64,000 nt of DNA from PRS1 sp965250265 (GTDB lineage: Bacteria > Bacteroidota > Bacteroidia > Flavobacteriales > Flavobacteriaceae): contig CBDFNO010000014.1 of assembly GCA_965250265.1 (NCBI GenBank), positions 1 through 64,000 on the forward strand. Direction: 5' to 3'. Below, piece by piece: positions 25,184 to 36,850 of this stretch (positions are counted from its first letter, which is position 1; each line of letters begins with the position of its first letter). Below the pieces are notes generated by a model. The model did no database searches. It saw only the letters and a program-made list of their open reading frames with translations, and was not told the DNA's origin. The translations under genes were made by a program, and so were the position numbers.

Positions 25184-25268
25184 CAGTACAGCCTCGATAA
25201 ATAACGAACTCTCGATATAACGAAATTTTCCCTTTCCCTTCAGAGTTCGTAAAACCAAGATGGTACTG
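25184..25268. mobile_element. 85-bp pogo-like MITE
   Basis: It starts CAGTACAGCCTCGATAA and ends ...AAGATGGTACTG, flanked by TA on both sides (25182-25183 and 25269-25270). The CAGTA ends and TA duplication are typical of pogo/Tigger-derived elements. The interior has the same TCTCGATATAACGAA wording as the elements at 47725 and 56527. Confidence 0.65.
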
Positions 25269-25318
25269 TATTGTATTTTCCATATAATAAACGTCGCGCT
25301 GCTGTGCGTGGATAATGC

Positions 25319-25403
25319 GCCTGCGCCTACGCCTACGCGCCTACGCCTACGCCTGCGCCTACGCCTACGCCTACGCCTACGCCTACGCCTACATGCCTAT
25401 GCC
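25319..25403. repeat. (GCCTAC)n hexamer repeat
   Basis: About 14 copies of GCCTAC/GCCTGC in tandem. The Arg-Leu-rich open frame over it is an artefact. Confidence 0.95.
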
Positions 25404-25423
25404 TACACACAGTGTAGGTCATT

Positions 25424-26435
25424 CAAGATTGGTTCGTTAACACACTTGTCTTTAAGATATCAATTATATCGTCTAGAATTGCAATGAATTGGATTACGGA
25501 TGATGATGCTCCCTGTATTATTCCGGAATATGTCTCAAAGATATCCGAAATTTTTCCAAAGCCATTTAGAATACAACGTGTGCTTGAATACATAGATTTT
25601 AGAGCATGTAACATAATAGATCCAACGCCAATTTTTAATGAAGCTTTTATGAGTAGAAATCCTTGGATAGATCAAAAATTCCAAAAAATCTAGTACATTA
25701 TTAATGTAATTATTATTCGTAAAATAAATATTTGGTCCAGAGTTCCTTTGACTTTTTGGAAGGCTGTTTGTTCATCATTTATCTTCACCAACGAGATTAA
25801 TTTATTAGCTAGAATTCTATCATAAAGCTTAGTTAAGAGTGGCTGCATTTGTATTCCCCGATAATTGATAGATGGTGTTAGATTACCAAGTTTGGGAATG
25901 ACCGACATCAAAGCAATACCAAATTTCTTTGGATACTCTGTGTACAGTATGGTTTTAAACAGGAGAAGTATCACTGATATCATGGTTGATGTAAGGTAAG
26001 GTAAGATAAGGTAAGGTAAATACCACATCGAAAGAGCAGTCGTACTCTAGCTTAAAGCTAATTGTAAGTAGCTGAAGTGCAGAGTTAGGATAATCGTATC
26101 CACCTTTTTTCATTTGCTGAGCTGCTACTTGAAGCTCTTCATTTGTGATTTGATCATCCGTAGTATGTACACTTCTAACTGACTTCAAATGTTGCAGGCT
26201 ATCATCTTCTTCCGTGGGTTCAAAGAGAAGTTATAAAATGTTCAGAAAGTTCCTCTATCGATGAATGATTTTTTGGTGTGGATAAGTTTGTATTGCCTGA
26301 CCAATCAATCATTTTAGCTTCTTACCATCGTGCATTCCTATTGCACTTTTGTATTCCTCACTGCATTGTTTCATTAAGGCTTTGTTTACTGCATTTCCCG
26401 ATACCTGGTAGTCTTGACATGCATCTCTAATACCC
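25424..26435 (-). pseudogene. LINE reverse transcriptase fragment (second clade)
   Basis: Read downward: EPTEEDDSLQHLKSVRSVHT, DDQITNEELQVAAQQMKKGG, YDYPNSALQLL, [SINE tail], ILLLFKTILYTEYPKKFGIA, LMSVIPKLGNLTPSINYRGI, QMQPLLTKLYDRILANKLIS, DEQTAFQKVKGTLDQIFILR, FFDLSK, LHALKSMYSSTRCILNGFGK, YSGIIQGASSSVIQFIAILD. NYRGIQ and GTLDQIF are RT domains 0-2, and the GIIQGASSS segment is the motif B region. The sequence differs clearly from the LINEs at 11, 22 and 36 kb. Stops and a SINE-tail insertion make it non-functional. The upstream end touches the giant simple-repeat block at 26439. Confidence 0.75.
25992..26066 (-). mobile_element. SINE 3' tail fragment
   Basis: On the minus strand it reads TTAGCTTTAAGCTAGAGTAC, then GATGTGGTATTTACC and repeated CCTTA units. 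This closely matches the tail of the full SINE at about 46210-46269. It interrupts the LINE reading between NSALQLL and ILLLFKT, so it is a 5'-truncated SINE insertion (or a shared 3' tail). Confidence 0.7.
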
Positions 26436-26796
26436 ATCTACGTACCTACGTACTTGCGTACCTACGTAAATACGTACATACGTACATATGTACATACGTA
26501 CATACGTACATACGAACATACATACACACGTTCATACGTACATACGTACATACGCACATACGTACATACGTACGTACATCCATACGTACATACGTACGTA
26601 CATACATACGTACACACATACGTACATACACACGTACATGCGGGCGTGTATGCGTGCATGTGTGCGTGCGTGCGCGCGCCCGTGCGCGGATGCATGTATG
26701 CGTGCATGCGTGTATGCTGAGTGTATATGCATGTGTATGCGTGTGTATCCGCGTGTATGCGTGTGCACGCGTGTATATGCGTGCGTGTGTGCGTGC

Positions 26797-26840
<44 letters not shown>

Positions 26841-29794
26841 GTGTGTGTATGTGTGTATGTGTGTGTATGTGTGTGCGTATGTGTGAATGTGTGTATATAC
26901 GTATGTGCATATGTGCGTAAGTGCCTGCGTGCGTATGTGCGTATGTGCGAATGTGCGTATGTGTAAATGTGCGTATATGCGTATGTGCGTATGTGCGTGC
27001 GTGCGTATGTGCTTGTGCACGTATGAGCGTGTGTGCTTATGTGAGTGTCTGCATATGCGCGTGAGTGCGTGCCTATGTACGTGCGTACGTGAATATGTGC
27101 GCGCGTATGTATGTGCGTGCGTGCGTATGTATGTGTGTGATTATGTGCGTGCGCTTGTGCGTATGTACGTGCGTGCGTGGGTATATGCGTATATGCGTAT
27201 GTGCCTGCGTGCGAGCGTATATACGTATGTGCGTGCGTGCGTACGTCTGTGTGTGCGTGCGTGCGTGCGTATGTGGTTGCATGCGTTGTGTGTATGTGCG
27301 TGTGTGTGTGTGTGTGTGTGTGCCGGCCGCGCGTACCTCCGTCCGTGTGTCCGTCCGTGCGGTCGTCCGTTTTTCTGTCCGTGCGTGCGTCCGTCCGTCC
27401 GTCAGTCAGTCCGTGCGTCCGTCCGTCCGTGCGTTCTGCCATGCCTCCGTGCCTCTGTGCGTCCGTGCATCCGGCCGGAAGTGCTTCCGTGCGCGAGTCC
27501 GTCCGTCCGTGTGTCCGTGTATGCGTCCGTGTATGCGTCCGTGCGTGCGTCCATGCGTGCGTGTTTCCGTGCCTCCGCACGTGCGCCTGTCGGCGCGTTT
27601 ATGCTTCTGTGCGTACTTGCATCCTTCCGAATGTGAGGATGTGCGTATGCGGGTATGTGCGTATGTACTCGTGTACGTATGTGCGTGTGTGCCTATATGT
27701 GTGTATGCGTATGTGCGTGCGTGCGTAGTTGCTTGTGTATGTCCGTATGTGCGTGCGTGCGTATGTGCCAGCATATGTGAGTATGTGCATGCGTATATAT
27801 GTGCGTGCGTGCGTATACGCGGATGTGCGTATATGCGTATGTGCCTGCGTGCTTGCATACGTACGTGCCTATGTGCGTCTATGCGAGCGTGCGAATGTGC
27901 GTATCTGCGTATTTGCATGGATGGGTATATGCGTATGTGCGTATGTTTGTATGTGCGTGTGTGCGTATGTGCGTATATGAGCGCGTGCGTATATGCGTTA
28001 TGTGCGTGCGTGCGTATGTGTGTGGCTATGTGCGTGCGGGTGTATGTGTCTGCGTATGCGCGCGAGTGTGTATGTGCGTGCGCGCGTATATACACGCGTA
28101 TGAGCGCGCGTGGGTATGTACGTGCGTAGGTGCATGCGTGCGTGCCTGCGTATGTGTACACATGTGCGTTCGTATGAGCGTGTATATGTACGTGCATATG
28201 AACGTCTGTGCGTGCGTGCGTATGTGCGTGTGTATTTACGGGCGTGCGTGTGTATGTCCGTGCGTGCGTATGCGCGTGCTTCGTGCGTGCGTGCGTGCGT
28301 GCGAGCGTATGTGCGTGCGTGGGTGCGTATGTGCGTGCGGGCTTATGTGTGTTCGTGCTGATGTGCGTGCGCGCTGATGTGCGTGCCCGCGTATGCGCGT
28401 ACGTATGTGCATGCGTGCGTATGTGCGTGCGCGCGTGCCTGTGTATGTGTGTACACGTGTACGTGCGTATGAGCGTGTGTGCGTGCGTGCGTAAGTGCGT
28501 GTGTATTTGCGTGCGTGCGTGTGTATGTTAGTGCGTGAGTATGTGCGTGCTTCGTGCGTGCGTATGTGCGTACTTCGTGCGTGCGTGCGTATGTGCTCTC
28601 GTGCGTGCGTGCGTGCGTTCGTATGCGCGTGCGCGCGAGCGTATGTGCGCACATGCGTACGTATGTGGGTGCGTGGGTGACTGCGTGCGTACGTGCGTAT
28701 ATGCGTGTGAGCGTATGTACATGTGTGCGTGCGTATGTCCGTGCATGCGTCCGTTCGTATGTGGATGTATGCGTGCGTATGTAAGCGCGTGTGCGAGTTT
28801 GTGCGTGTGCGCGCGTGCGTATGTGCGTGCGCGCGTGCGTGCTTAAGTTCTTTCGTGCGTGCGTGCGTGCGTATATGCGTGCGTGCGAGCGTATATGCGT
28901 GCGTGCGTACGTGTGAGGGTGTGTGGGTAACTGCGTGCGTACGTAGCTATATGCGTGCTAGCATATGTACATCTGTGCGTGCGTATGTGCGTGCATGCGT
29001 TCGTTCGTATGTGCGTATGTGCGTATGTGCAGGTGTTCGAATGTGCGAATGTGCGTATGTGCGAATGTGCGGATGTACGAATGTGCGTATGTTCTTATTT
29101 GCGCATGTACCTATGTGCGTATGTGCGTATGGTCTCGTGTACGTATGTGCGTAGGTGGGTACGTGCGTGCTTCGTACGTGCGTGCGTATGTCAGTGCGTG
29201 CGTCCGTATGTGCGTGCGTGCGTGAATACGTATGTGCTTGCGTGGGTATCTGCGTGCGTGCGTGCGCATATGCGGGCGAACGTATGTGCATGCCTGCGTG
29301 TGTATGTGCGTGCATACGTCCGCTCGTGTGTGCGTGTGTGCGTGCGTGTGTGCGTGCGTGCGTATGTGGGTATGTGTGTGCGTGAGTGTGTGCGTATGTC
29401 CTTGCGTGCGTGCTTATGTGCGTGCGTGCGAGCATATGTGCGTGCGTGTGAGCGTATGTGTGCGCGTGCGGACGTATGTGTGTCCGTGGGTGTCTGCGTG
29501 CGTGGGTGCGTATATGCGTGTGAGCGTATGTACATGTGTGCGTGTGTATGTGCGTGCATGCGTCCGTTCGTATATGCGTGGGTGCGTGCGTATGTACGCG
29601 CGTGTGCGAGTATGTGCGTGCGCGCGTGCGTATGTGCGTACGTGCGTGCGCATGTGCGTGCGGGCGTATATCCGTGCGTGCGTATCTGACTGCGTGCCTA
29701 TATGCGCGCGTGCGTTGTTATGTGGCGCCCGCCTACGTATGAGCATGCGTGCGTGCGTTCGTATGTGCGTGCGTGTGTGCGTATTTGCTGGCGT

Positions 29795-29869
29795 TTTATT
29801 TCTTTCTTTCATTATTTAACGTAGGTAACAAATAAATAGTATATTATAAGATACTAATTAAAACCTACG
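29795..29869. other. AT-rich nested palindrome inside the giant repeat
   Basis: This is the only AT-rich interval in the 5.9-kb block. CGTAGGT (29820-29826) pairs with ACCTACG (29863-29869). Inside, TAGTAT (29837-29842) pairs with ATACTA (29851-29856). It could be an insertion footprint or a structured spacer. Confidence 0.7.
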
Positions 29870-31106
29870 GCGCACGTGCGTATGAGCGTGCGTGCGTGCG
29901 TATATGGATATGTGCCTGCGTTCGTGCGTGCGTGCGTCCGTGTTTCTGTCTGTGCGTACGTGCGTCCGTGCGCCCGTGCGTATGTGCGTGCGCTCGTACG
30001 TGTGTCGTTGTGTGCATAAGTGCGTCCGTGCGCGCGTCCGTGCGTCCTTTCGCAAGTCCGTCCATGCGTCCGTGCGTGCGCTAGTCTGTCCACGCGTCCG
30101 TATGTCCGTGCGCGCGTCCGTGCGTCCATGCGCGTGGCCGCGCGTGCGTTCGTGCCCGCGTCCCTCCGCGCGTGCCTCCGTCCGTGTGTCCGCCCGTGCG
30201 GTCGTCCGTTGGTATGTCCGTGCGTGCGTCCGTCCATCCGTCCGTCCGTCAGTCAGTCCGTGCGTCAGTCCGTCCGTCGGTGCCTCCGGCCATGTCTCCA
30301 TGCTTCTGTGCGTCCCTGCGTGCGTGCGTCCGTGCGTCCGCGTGTGCGTCCGTGCGTGCGTCCGTACGTGCGCCTGTCGGTGCGTTAATGCTTCTGTGCG
30401 GACTTGCGTCCTCCCGGACGTGCCTCCGCGCGTGCGTCCACGCGTGCTTCCGCGCGTGCTTCCGCGCGTCCGTGCATCCGTACGTTCGTTCTTGCGTCAG
30501 CGCGTCCATGCGTCCGTTCGTTCGCTCGTGCGTCCGTCCGTCCGTGCGTCCATGGGTCCGGGCGTCCTTGCGTCTGTCCGTCGGTGCGCCCTTGCGTCCG
30601 TGCGTCATCCCGCGCATGCTTCCGCGCCTGGTTCCGCGCTTGCCTTCGGGCATCCACTCGTTCGCAGGTGTGTCTGTGCTTGCGCCCGTGTGTCCGTCGG
30701 TGCGTCCGTGCTTATGCGCGTGCGTGCTTATGTGCGTGCGCGGGTATGTGCGTGCCCGCGTATACGCGTACGTATGTGCGTACGTGCGTGGCTATGTGCG
30801 TACGGGTGTATGTGTCTGCGTATGTGCGCGCGCGCGTATGTACACGCGTATGTTCTCGCGTGCCTGCGTGCATATGTGCATGTGTGCGTGCCTGCGTATG
30901 TGTGTACAAATGTGCGTGCGTATGTGCGTGCATATGTACGTGGCTGTGTGCGTGTGTGCGTGCGAGCGTATGTGCGTGCGTGAGTACGTATGTGGGTTCG
31001 TGGGTAACTGCGTGCGTACGTGCGTATATGCGTGCGAGCGTATGTACAAGTGTGCGTGCGTATGTGAGTGCATGCGTCCGTTCGTATGTGCGTATGTGCG
31101 TATGTG

Positions 31107-31285
31107 CACGCGCGCATATACGCACGCAGGCACGCGCATACGCACTCACAGACGCAAATACGCACGCACGCACAGACGCACGCACGCACATACGCACGCA
31201 CGCACATGCGCACGCACGCACGCACATACGCACGCACGCACATGCGCACGCACGCACGCACGCACATAATCGCACACGCTCGTAC
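31107..31285. repeat. Inverted segment of the giant repeat
   Basis: Repeat polarity flips from GTGCGTAT to ATACGCAC wording for about 180 bp, then reverts. It forms long inverted repeats with the flanking forward sequence. Confidence 0.9.
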
Positions 31286-32317
31286 ATACGTACGTGCGTC
31301 CATGCGTCCGTGCGTCTTCCCGCGCGTGCTTCCGCGCCTGCTTCCGCGCGTGCCTTCGGGCGTCCACGCGGTCCCATGCGCGTCCGTTGATGCGTCCGTG
31401 CGTCCGTCCGCGCGTCCGTGCTTCCGTCCGTATGTACGTTCGTCCATCAGTGCGTCCGTGCGTGTGTGCGTCCATCCGTCCGTTCATCCGTGCTTCATTC
31501 CATGTGTCCGTCCATGCGGCCGGCAGTGGGTCTGTCCCTGCGTGTGTCCGTCCGCCCGTCAGTCAGTCCGTGCATGCGTGCGTGCGTGTGTGCGTTCGTG
31601 CGTATGTGCCTACGCGTGCTGATGCGCGTGCGTGCTTATGTGCGTGCGCGCGTTTGTGCGTGCCCGCGTATGCGCATACGTATGTGCGTGTGTATGCGCG
31701 TGACTATGTACATGCGGGTGAATGTTTCTGCGTATGTGCGTGCGCGCGTATGTACACACGTATGTGCGCGCGTGCGTATGTACGTGCGTATATGCGTGCG
31801 TGCGTGCTTGCGTCCGTGCGTGCGTGCGTGCGTGCGTCCACCCGTGCATCCGTGCGTCCTTTCGTTTGTCCGTCCGTGCGGCCGGCCGTGGGCCTGTCCG
31901 TGCTTGTGTCCGTCCGGCCGTCAGCCAGTCCGTGCGTCAGGACTTACCTCTGTGCCTCTGTACGTCCATGCGTGCGCCCGTCCATGCGTGAGTCTGTGCG
32001 TCCGTGTGTGCGTCCATGCGTGCATCCTTTCGTCCGTGTGCGTGCGTGTTTCTCTGCCTCCGTACGTGTGCCAGTCTGTTCATGCTTCTATGCGTACGTG
32101 CGTCCTCCTGGACGTGCGTCCGTGCGTGCGTCCGCGCGTGCTGCCGCGCGTCCGTGCGGCCGTACGTTCGTCCTTGCGTCCACGCGGCGGTGCGTCCGTC
32201 CGTCGTTGCGTCCGTTCGTCCGTGCGTCCATGCGTCGGTCCGTGCGTGCGTGCGTCCGTCCGTCCGTGCGTCCCTCCGTGCGTGCGTCCTTGCGTGATTC
32301 GGTGCGTCCGTCCGTGC

Positions 32318-32523
32318 ACAAAAATATTGAAGTTTTCGATCAACACTCTATTCCAACGGTTTAGGTAAATGATAATGCGCCGACGCATGATGAAGTAAGT
32401 GGTACGATGGAGAATAACGATAATGACGAAAATGAAGATATGGATTTAATATCAATGATACAAAATATTGTTTTGGGTGAAAGATTACGGATAAGAATAT
32501 GACCAAACAATACATATTAACGT
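32318..32523. other. No gene seen
   Basis: AT-rich transition after the giant repeat. A short frame GTMENNDNDENEDMDL-like (about 32400-32450) is acidic but has no context. Confidence 0.3.
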
Positions 32524-32656
32524 ATTAATGTTCAGTTTTCAGGGATTAACGTGATTAATGCCCGCAAAATAGACGGAACGGCCCGAACGAAGTGAGGGTC
32601 GTTTCGGCTATTTTAAGGGCATTAATCACGTTAATCCCGAAAAACTGAACATTAAT
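32524..32656. repeat. Long hairpin, family 1
   Basis: ATTAATGTTCAG at the left pairs with CTGAACATTAAT at the right. The inner stem GATTAACGTGATTAATGCCC pairs with GGGCATTAATCACGTTAATC. The apex is GGCCCGAACGAAGTGAGGG. It is an almost continuous palindrome with a short loop. Confidence 0.9.
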
Positions 32657-33010
32657 TGCATTATTATTCACAAAATGGCAATAATAAATAAGGAGTAACG
32701 CGACATGCTGCAGCCCACACACTCAACCACAAAAAACAAGTTAATGGTAGAAACATGAATAACGAAACAACAATTCAAAAGAAAGAAATAACTTCATCAT
32801 ATAAGCAACATTTACAGTTTGAAACAAACACGACTTCATGTTTATATTTATCGTCCTGCGACATTTTTTATAACAACAAAAAGCTAACCAAACCTTTTTT
32901 TTGCAAGCAAACTAATGCCAATTTCGTTCGTTGAAACAAACTTCGAAAATACGAAAACATGTAGATTTCATTTTTAGAGCAAAACAATGAACAATATTTT
33001 TGGCGGGAAT

Positions 33011-33045
33011 TTACCGGGCATTAGTAGTGTATTAATGCCCGGTAA
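33011..33045. repeat. Perfect 13-bp hairpin
   Basis: TTACCGGGCATTA (33011-33023) and TAATGCCCGGTAA (33033-33045) are perfect arms around a 9-bp loop. They share the GGGCATTA wording of the neighbouring hairpins. Confidence 0.9.
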
Positions 33046-33094
33046 TCTCGTGTCATCGGCCCGCTAAATCGCTGAAAGTGAATACTGATAAGGG

Positions 33095-33228
33095 ATTAAT
33101 ATTCACTTTTGAGGGCATAATGATATTTCTGCCCGCAAAACACCTATTCGCGGCCCGAGTGAAGCGAGGGCGCGAATAGGTGTTAAGGGCAGAAATATCA
33201 TTATGGCCCGAAAAATGTGAATATTAAT
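33095..33228. repeat. Long hairpin, family 1 second copy
   Basis: ATTAATATTCAC pairs with GTGAATATTAAT. GGCATAATGATATTTCTGCC pairs with GGCAGAAATATCATTATGGC. ACACCTATTCGCG pairs with CGCGAATAGGTGT. The apex GGCCCGAGTGAAGCGAGGG is nearly the same as in the first hairpin, although the stems differ. Confidence 0.9.
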
Positions 33229-33231
33229 TGC

Positions 33232-33683
33232 ATTAAAATCCACCCGAAAACATTTCCTTTCCCACACAATGGAAACAATAATATTAAAACCTTCCAAGCA
33301 ACAAAACTCAAAACTCGTTAAAACAACAACATTACATATTCCCGTGGTTATGAATGTTTAAATTAATTGTTCCATAGTTTATTATACTTCCAATGCCCTT
33401 CAAAACATCCGTGTTATTATTGTTACAGGTCTCCCCCGCTGCTGTTAATATTGTACGTTGTTGTAATGAACAGAACCAGACAAAACAATTTCTACGTGAT
33501 TCGTTTTAATTACCAAAACCTTCGAATATCAGACGTCTCTCCACCACAGATACGATATATAACAATAAAAACAGTAAATCGCAATCAATAAAAAAAATTA
33601 TTAACGCATCGGGCATGATTGGTGATTAAAGCCCGACGTAGACCATTTCCGCCCGATGTTTACAATAAAAGGTGGATTTTAAT
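33232..33683. other. Interval bounded by inverted ATTAAAATCCACC; no gene
   Basis: ATTAAAATCCACC (33232-33244) is mirrored by GGTGGATTTTAAT (33671-33683). Further GCCCGA/TCGGGC words lie at 33608-33656. This is probably the rest of the palindromic element family. Confidence 0.5.
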
Positions 33684-33904
33684 ATGTATTATCATAATTC
33701 CATCACTATAACAACATCTACGCAATTATACACAAGTATATCAGGAAACAATTCACTTGATATTTCACTGGATTCTCGTTACCTCTTCCTTAGCCTCCTG
33801 TTTATATGTTATTAGGAAGAACAAGTATAACAATTATCTAAATGGGAAGAAAACATAAGTTAACTGAAAAACTTTAAATTATTCAAATAAATCAAAAGTC
33901 AATA

Positions 33905-34420
33905 ACCATGCTGTCAAGGAAAATGACGTAACCGGTGAAGTGATGCGCAAACGTAAGTCGTTTTTAATATTATCCGATTCTCTGTTAGATCAAATAGATG
34001 AGACGTGTCTCTAGGAATACGGTGATGTGACAAGTTGGATGTCATGGAGGTTGCACTGTAAATTGCATGTATCCCCATATCCCTACATTATTATGTGATA
34101 AACCGGATTGTATCCTGTTGCACATTTCTACAAACGATTAATTTAAAATAACATATTGGGAAAATATTGCCATCGTTGACAGTGATCGTTCCGCAACCTA
34201 CGCTAAGAACCGACGAAGCTAAAGCAGACAGCATAATTAGAAATTTGAACAGTACATAAAAGAGTAAAAGAATTGGACTTCTAGATAATTTGAATATCAG
34301 GGTACATCACTTGGGTAAGAAAGTATTGCACTCGAATGCACATGGTATTAGTAGAATTGCCATGAATATTATCTCACTGATCAAGAGATTATAGCAATTA
34401 CCCGAACAAATAAACACTCG
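33905..34420 (+). pseudogene. LINE ORF1-like SGNH hydrolase domain, degenerate
   Basis: In shifting frames it reads VTGEVMRKRKSFLILSDSLL (the GDS-like block I serine). YILLHISTND corresponds to the G-x-N/GTND block III, here with Ser for Gly. It ends with LGKKVLHSNAHGISRIAMNI (block V, with D replaced by N before the catalytic His). SGNH/GDSL-like domains of this kind occur in ORF1-like proteins of some invertebrate LINEs. Stops and frameshifts show decay. It lies about 0.9 kb upstream of the endonuclease/RT frame on the same strand, consistent with ORF1 of the same element. Confidence 0.6.
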
Positions 34421-34744
34421 GTGGAATTGAAATGCGCATACTAATTCTTTTATTTATTTCGGATCAACATTTGTTCGCATGGTAGAAGGGAAGATATAAC
34501 CAAAAGTGAACACGCCAAATCTAACAAATCTAACAAATTCATTAAATTATATTAGTAAGTCCAATTTGAACCATAATACCAAATCCTTTATCTATATTGG
34601 TGATAGCTGTCCTGTCGATTTGTTTGTTAAGGGGGTGGTTATTCCCAAAAATATAGGGAATGCGACATCTCCTATTACCTATATTTGCAACATCACTCCT
34701 CCTTTCTGTTTTAATAAAAGGCCATGTGACTACATATATTTTTG

Positions 34745-35188
34745 TGATACGGATGTACCCCATGAAAACCAAAGGAGAGCCCAAAGCCGGGGCAGGTTTT
34801 CTCACAAATTACCAACCCAAATCCGGGGCAAACCATATATGTTATAAAAATGCGACCCAAAGCCGGGGAAACTTGGTTTCTGTGCAAATTGACATACTCT
34901 TCGGTGCCTAATAAACGGGGGGGGGGGGGGGGGGGGGGGGGGGCGTTTATTAATTTTTGACGTTTTGAACAGGATCTAACCAGTGTGTATCCAACATTGT
35001 GGAGATAATGGTTTTACCTCCATCAAAACATGCTTGTTACATTGTCTATACATTTTGTCTATACTTTAGTGAGAAACCGGCCGAGAAAATGGATCGAGGA
35101 CAACACATGTCCCAACGCCGGGGCGATTTTTTTATTTTGAATGAAAACCCAACCCAATGCCGGGGCTTGGCAGGGGAGGGGGACATCC
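34745..35188. mobile_element. MITE-like insertion with CCGGGG motif repeats
   Basis: ATACGGATGTACCCC at the left is an imperfect inverse of GGGGGACATCCGGAT at the right. Inside, CCCAA(A/C/T)GCCGGGG recurs at about 34780, 34812, 34854, 35109 and 35152. A 27-bp G run (34917-34943) is flanked by TAATAAACG and CGTTTATTA. It is placed between the ORF1-like and ORF2-like parts of the LINE. The ends are approximate and no target duplication was read. Confidence 0.5.
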
Positions 35189-35270
35189 GGATCCACTCAC
35201 TAACACGAGTCACCCCCCCCCCCCCTCGACAAAAATGCACAAAACAAAATAAATTCATAGGGACTATCGT

Positions 35271-36850
35271 TAAAGATGTGTCTTTTAAACACCATTAGTA
35301 GCACTAATCCTAACAACGTTGTAATTGATCTCTTAAATATTAATTCTTTCAGTAGTAAGTATGATACTATCAAGTTAGTCATTTAAAGCAAAATAGATGT
35401 CATGGTCATTGTTGAAACTAAACTCGATGATTCATATCCAATCTCTCAGCTTCACATAGATGGATATGCCATACAATTTAGGTGTGATAGAAATAAGTAC
35501 GGGGGTAGGATTTTGATCTATGTAAGGGAAGATATACCTTGTAAATTGCTCGATAAGCATATTTAGCCTGATGATATCGAAGGGCTATTTGTTGAGTTGA
35601 ATTTCAGGAAATAAAAAGTTCTGTTACTTGGTACCTATCAGCCTCCAAGCAAGGATGATAACTGGAAATGTATGACACAAAATATGAAAAAAATATTTTC
35701 GTAGGAGATTTTAATGCCGAGGTAAGTGAGGATGATCTCAGTAATTTCCAAGTGTTATTTTATCAGGTATATCTGATTTTCACAAAATAATTGTGGCAGT
35801 CATGAAAACTACCTTCCCTAAAGCTAAACCTAGACAAATCATTTTTAGAGACTACTCTAATTTTTAAGGAGGATTTATCAATGTGTCTTGATGCCGACTC
35901 ACATGCCTTCATAAATTTTAGTGAATTTCAAAAATCATTTGTAAGGGTTCTTGAAATACATGTACTGAAATACGTAAGGGCTAATGAAGTACCCAATATG
36001 ACTAAGACATCACGTAAGGCTATCAACTTAGTCGGCAGTGCATAAGGAATCAACTTTAAAAAACAAAACAATTATTGTAATATGTTATATGAGAGAGAAC
36101 GTAAAAATTATTATGAAAGTCTCAACTTCGGCAACATTACTGACAATAAGAAACTTTGGAATACTATGAAACCATTTTTAACTGATAAAGGCACATCAAG
36201 AAACCCGGACTTAGACTGAAAATGATCCTGGAGTATAGCAAACTTTGAATAATTTTTTTGATAATGCGATATCTACTTTAGAAATAAAAAACCCAATAGA
36301 ACACATAATTAATGTAAACAAAAATAGTGATCCAATAGATGTAATGTTATGTAAATACTCAAATCATCCGAGTATATTAAATATACTAAGGGTCGTTGAA
36401 AAATCTTCCTTTTCTTTAATATAATCGTTGCTAAGCACCTTAAAGATTATATTGATATATGTGGTATAGTTTTACATGAAACTATAAACTACGGTATAAT
36501 AAACTCTGTCTTTGAGGACAGTATGAAATTGGCCGATCTCACGCCTGTCCATAAAAAAGATGATGCTGTGAATAAACGTAATTATCGCCCTATAAGTGGT
36601 CTACCCTCTGGCTCTAAAATTTTCGAGAGAATTATTCAAGGTTAACTTGGTAATTTTGTGGACAAATTGCTAAGTCCGTATTTATGTGGCTATATAAAGG
36701 GATATAGTGTACAACATACCCTAATTACTTTACTAGGAAAATGGCGTATATCTCTAGATGACAATGGCTTTGGTGGTGCAATATTCGTGGATTTATCCAA
36801 AGCTTTTGTTACGCTGAATAACGATTTGCTCATTGCTAACAGTAGGCAAA
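35271..36850 (+). pseudogene. LINE ORF2: APE endonuclease and reverse transcriptase
   Basis: Endonuclease pieces are: DLLNINSFSSKYDTIKLV, IDVMVIVETKLDDSYPISQL (catalytic Glu block ETKL), YGGRILIYVREDIPCKLLDK, EGLFVELNFRK, LLLGTYQPPSKDD, GDFNAEVSEDDLSNF, ISDFHKIIVAVMKTTFPKAK (SDH-like block). Linker and RT follow: YERERKNYYESLNFGNITDN, KLADLTPVHKKDDAVNKRN, YRPISGLPSGSKIFERIIQ, YLCGYIKGYSVQHTLITLLG, GAIFVDLSKAFVTLNNDLLI (motif A). Homology stops at about 36845, before the catalytic ADD box. At least one deletion (near 35755) and many frame changes occur. It is clearly a different lineage from the LINEs at 22 and 26 kb. Confidence 0.85.
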
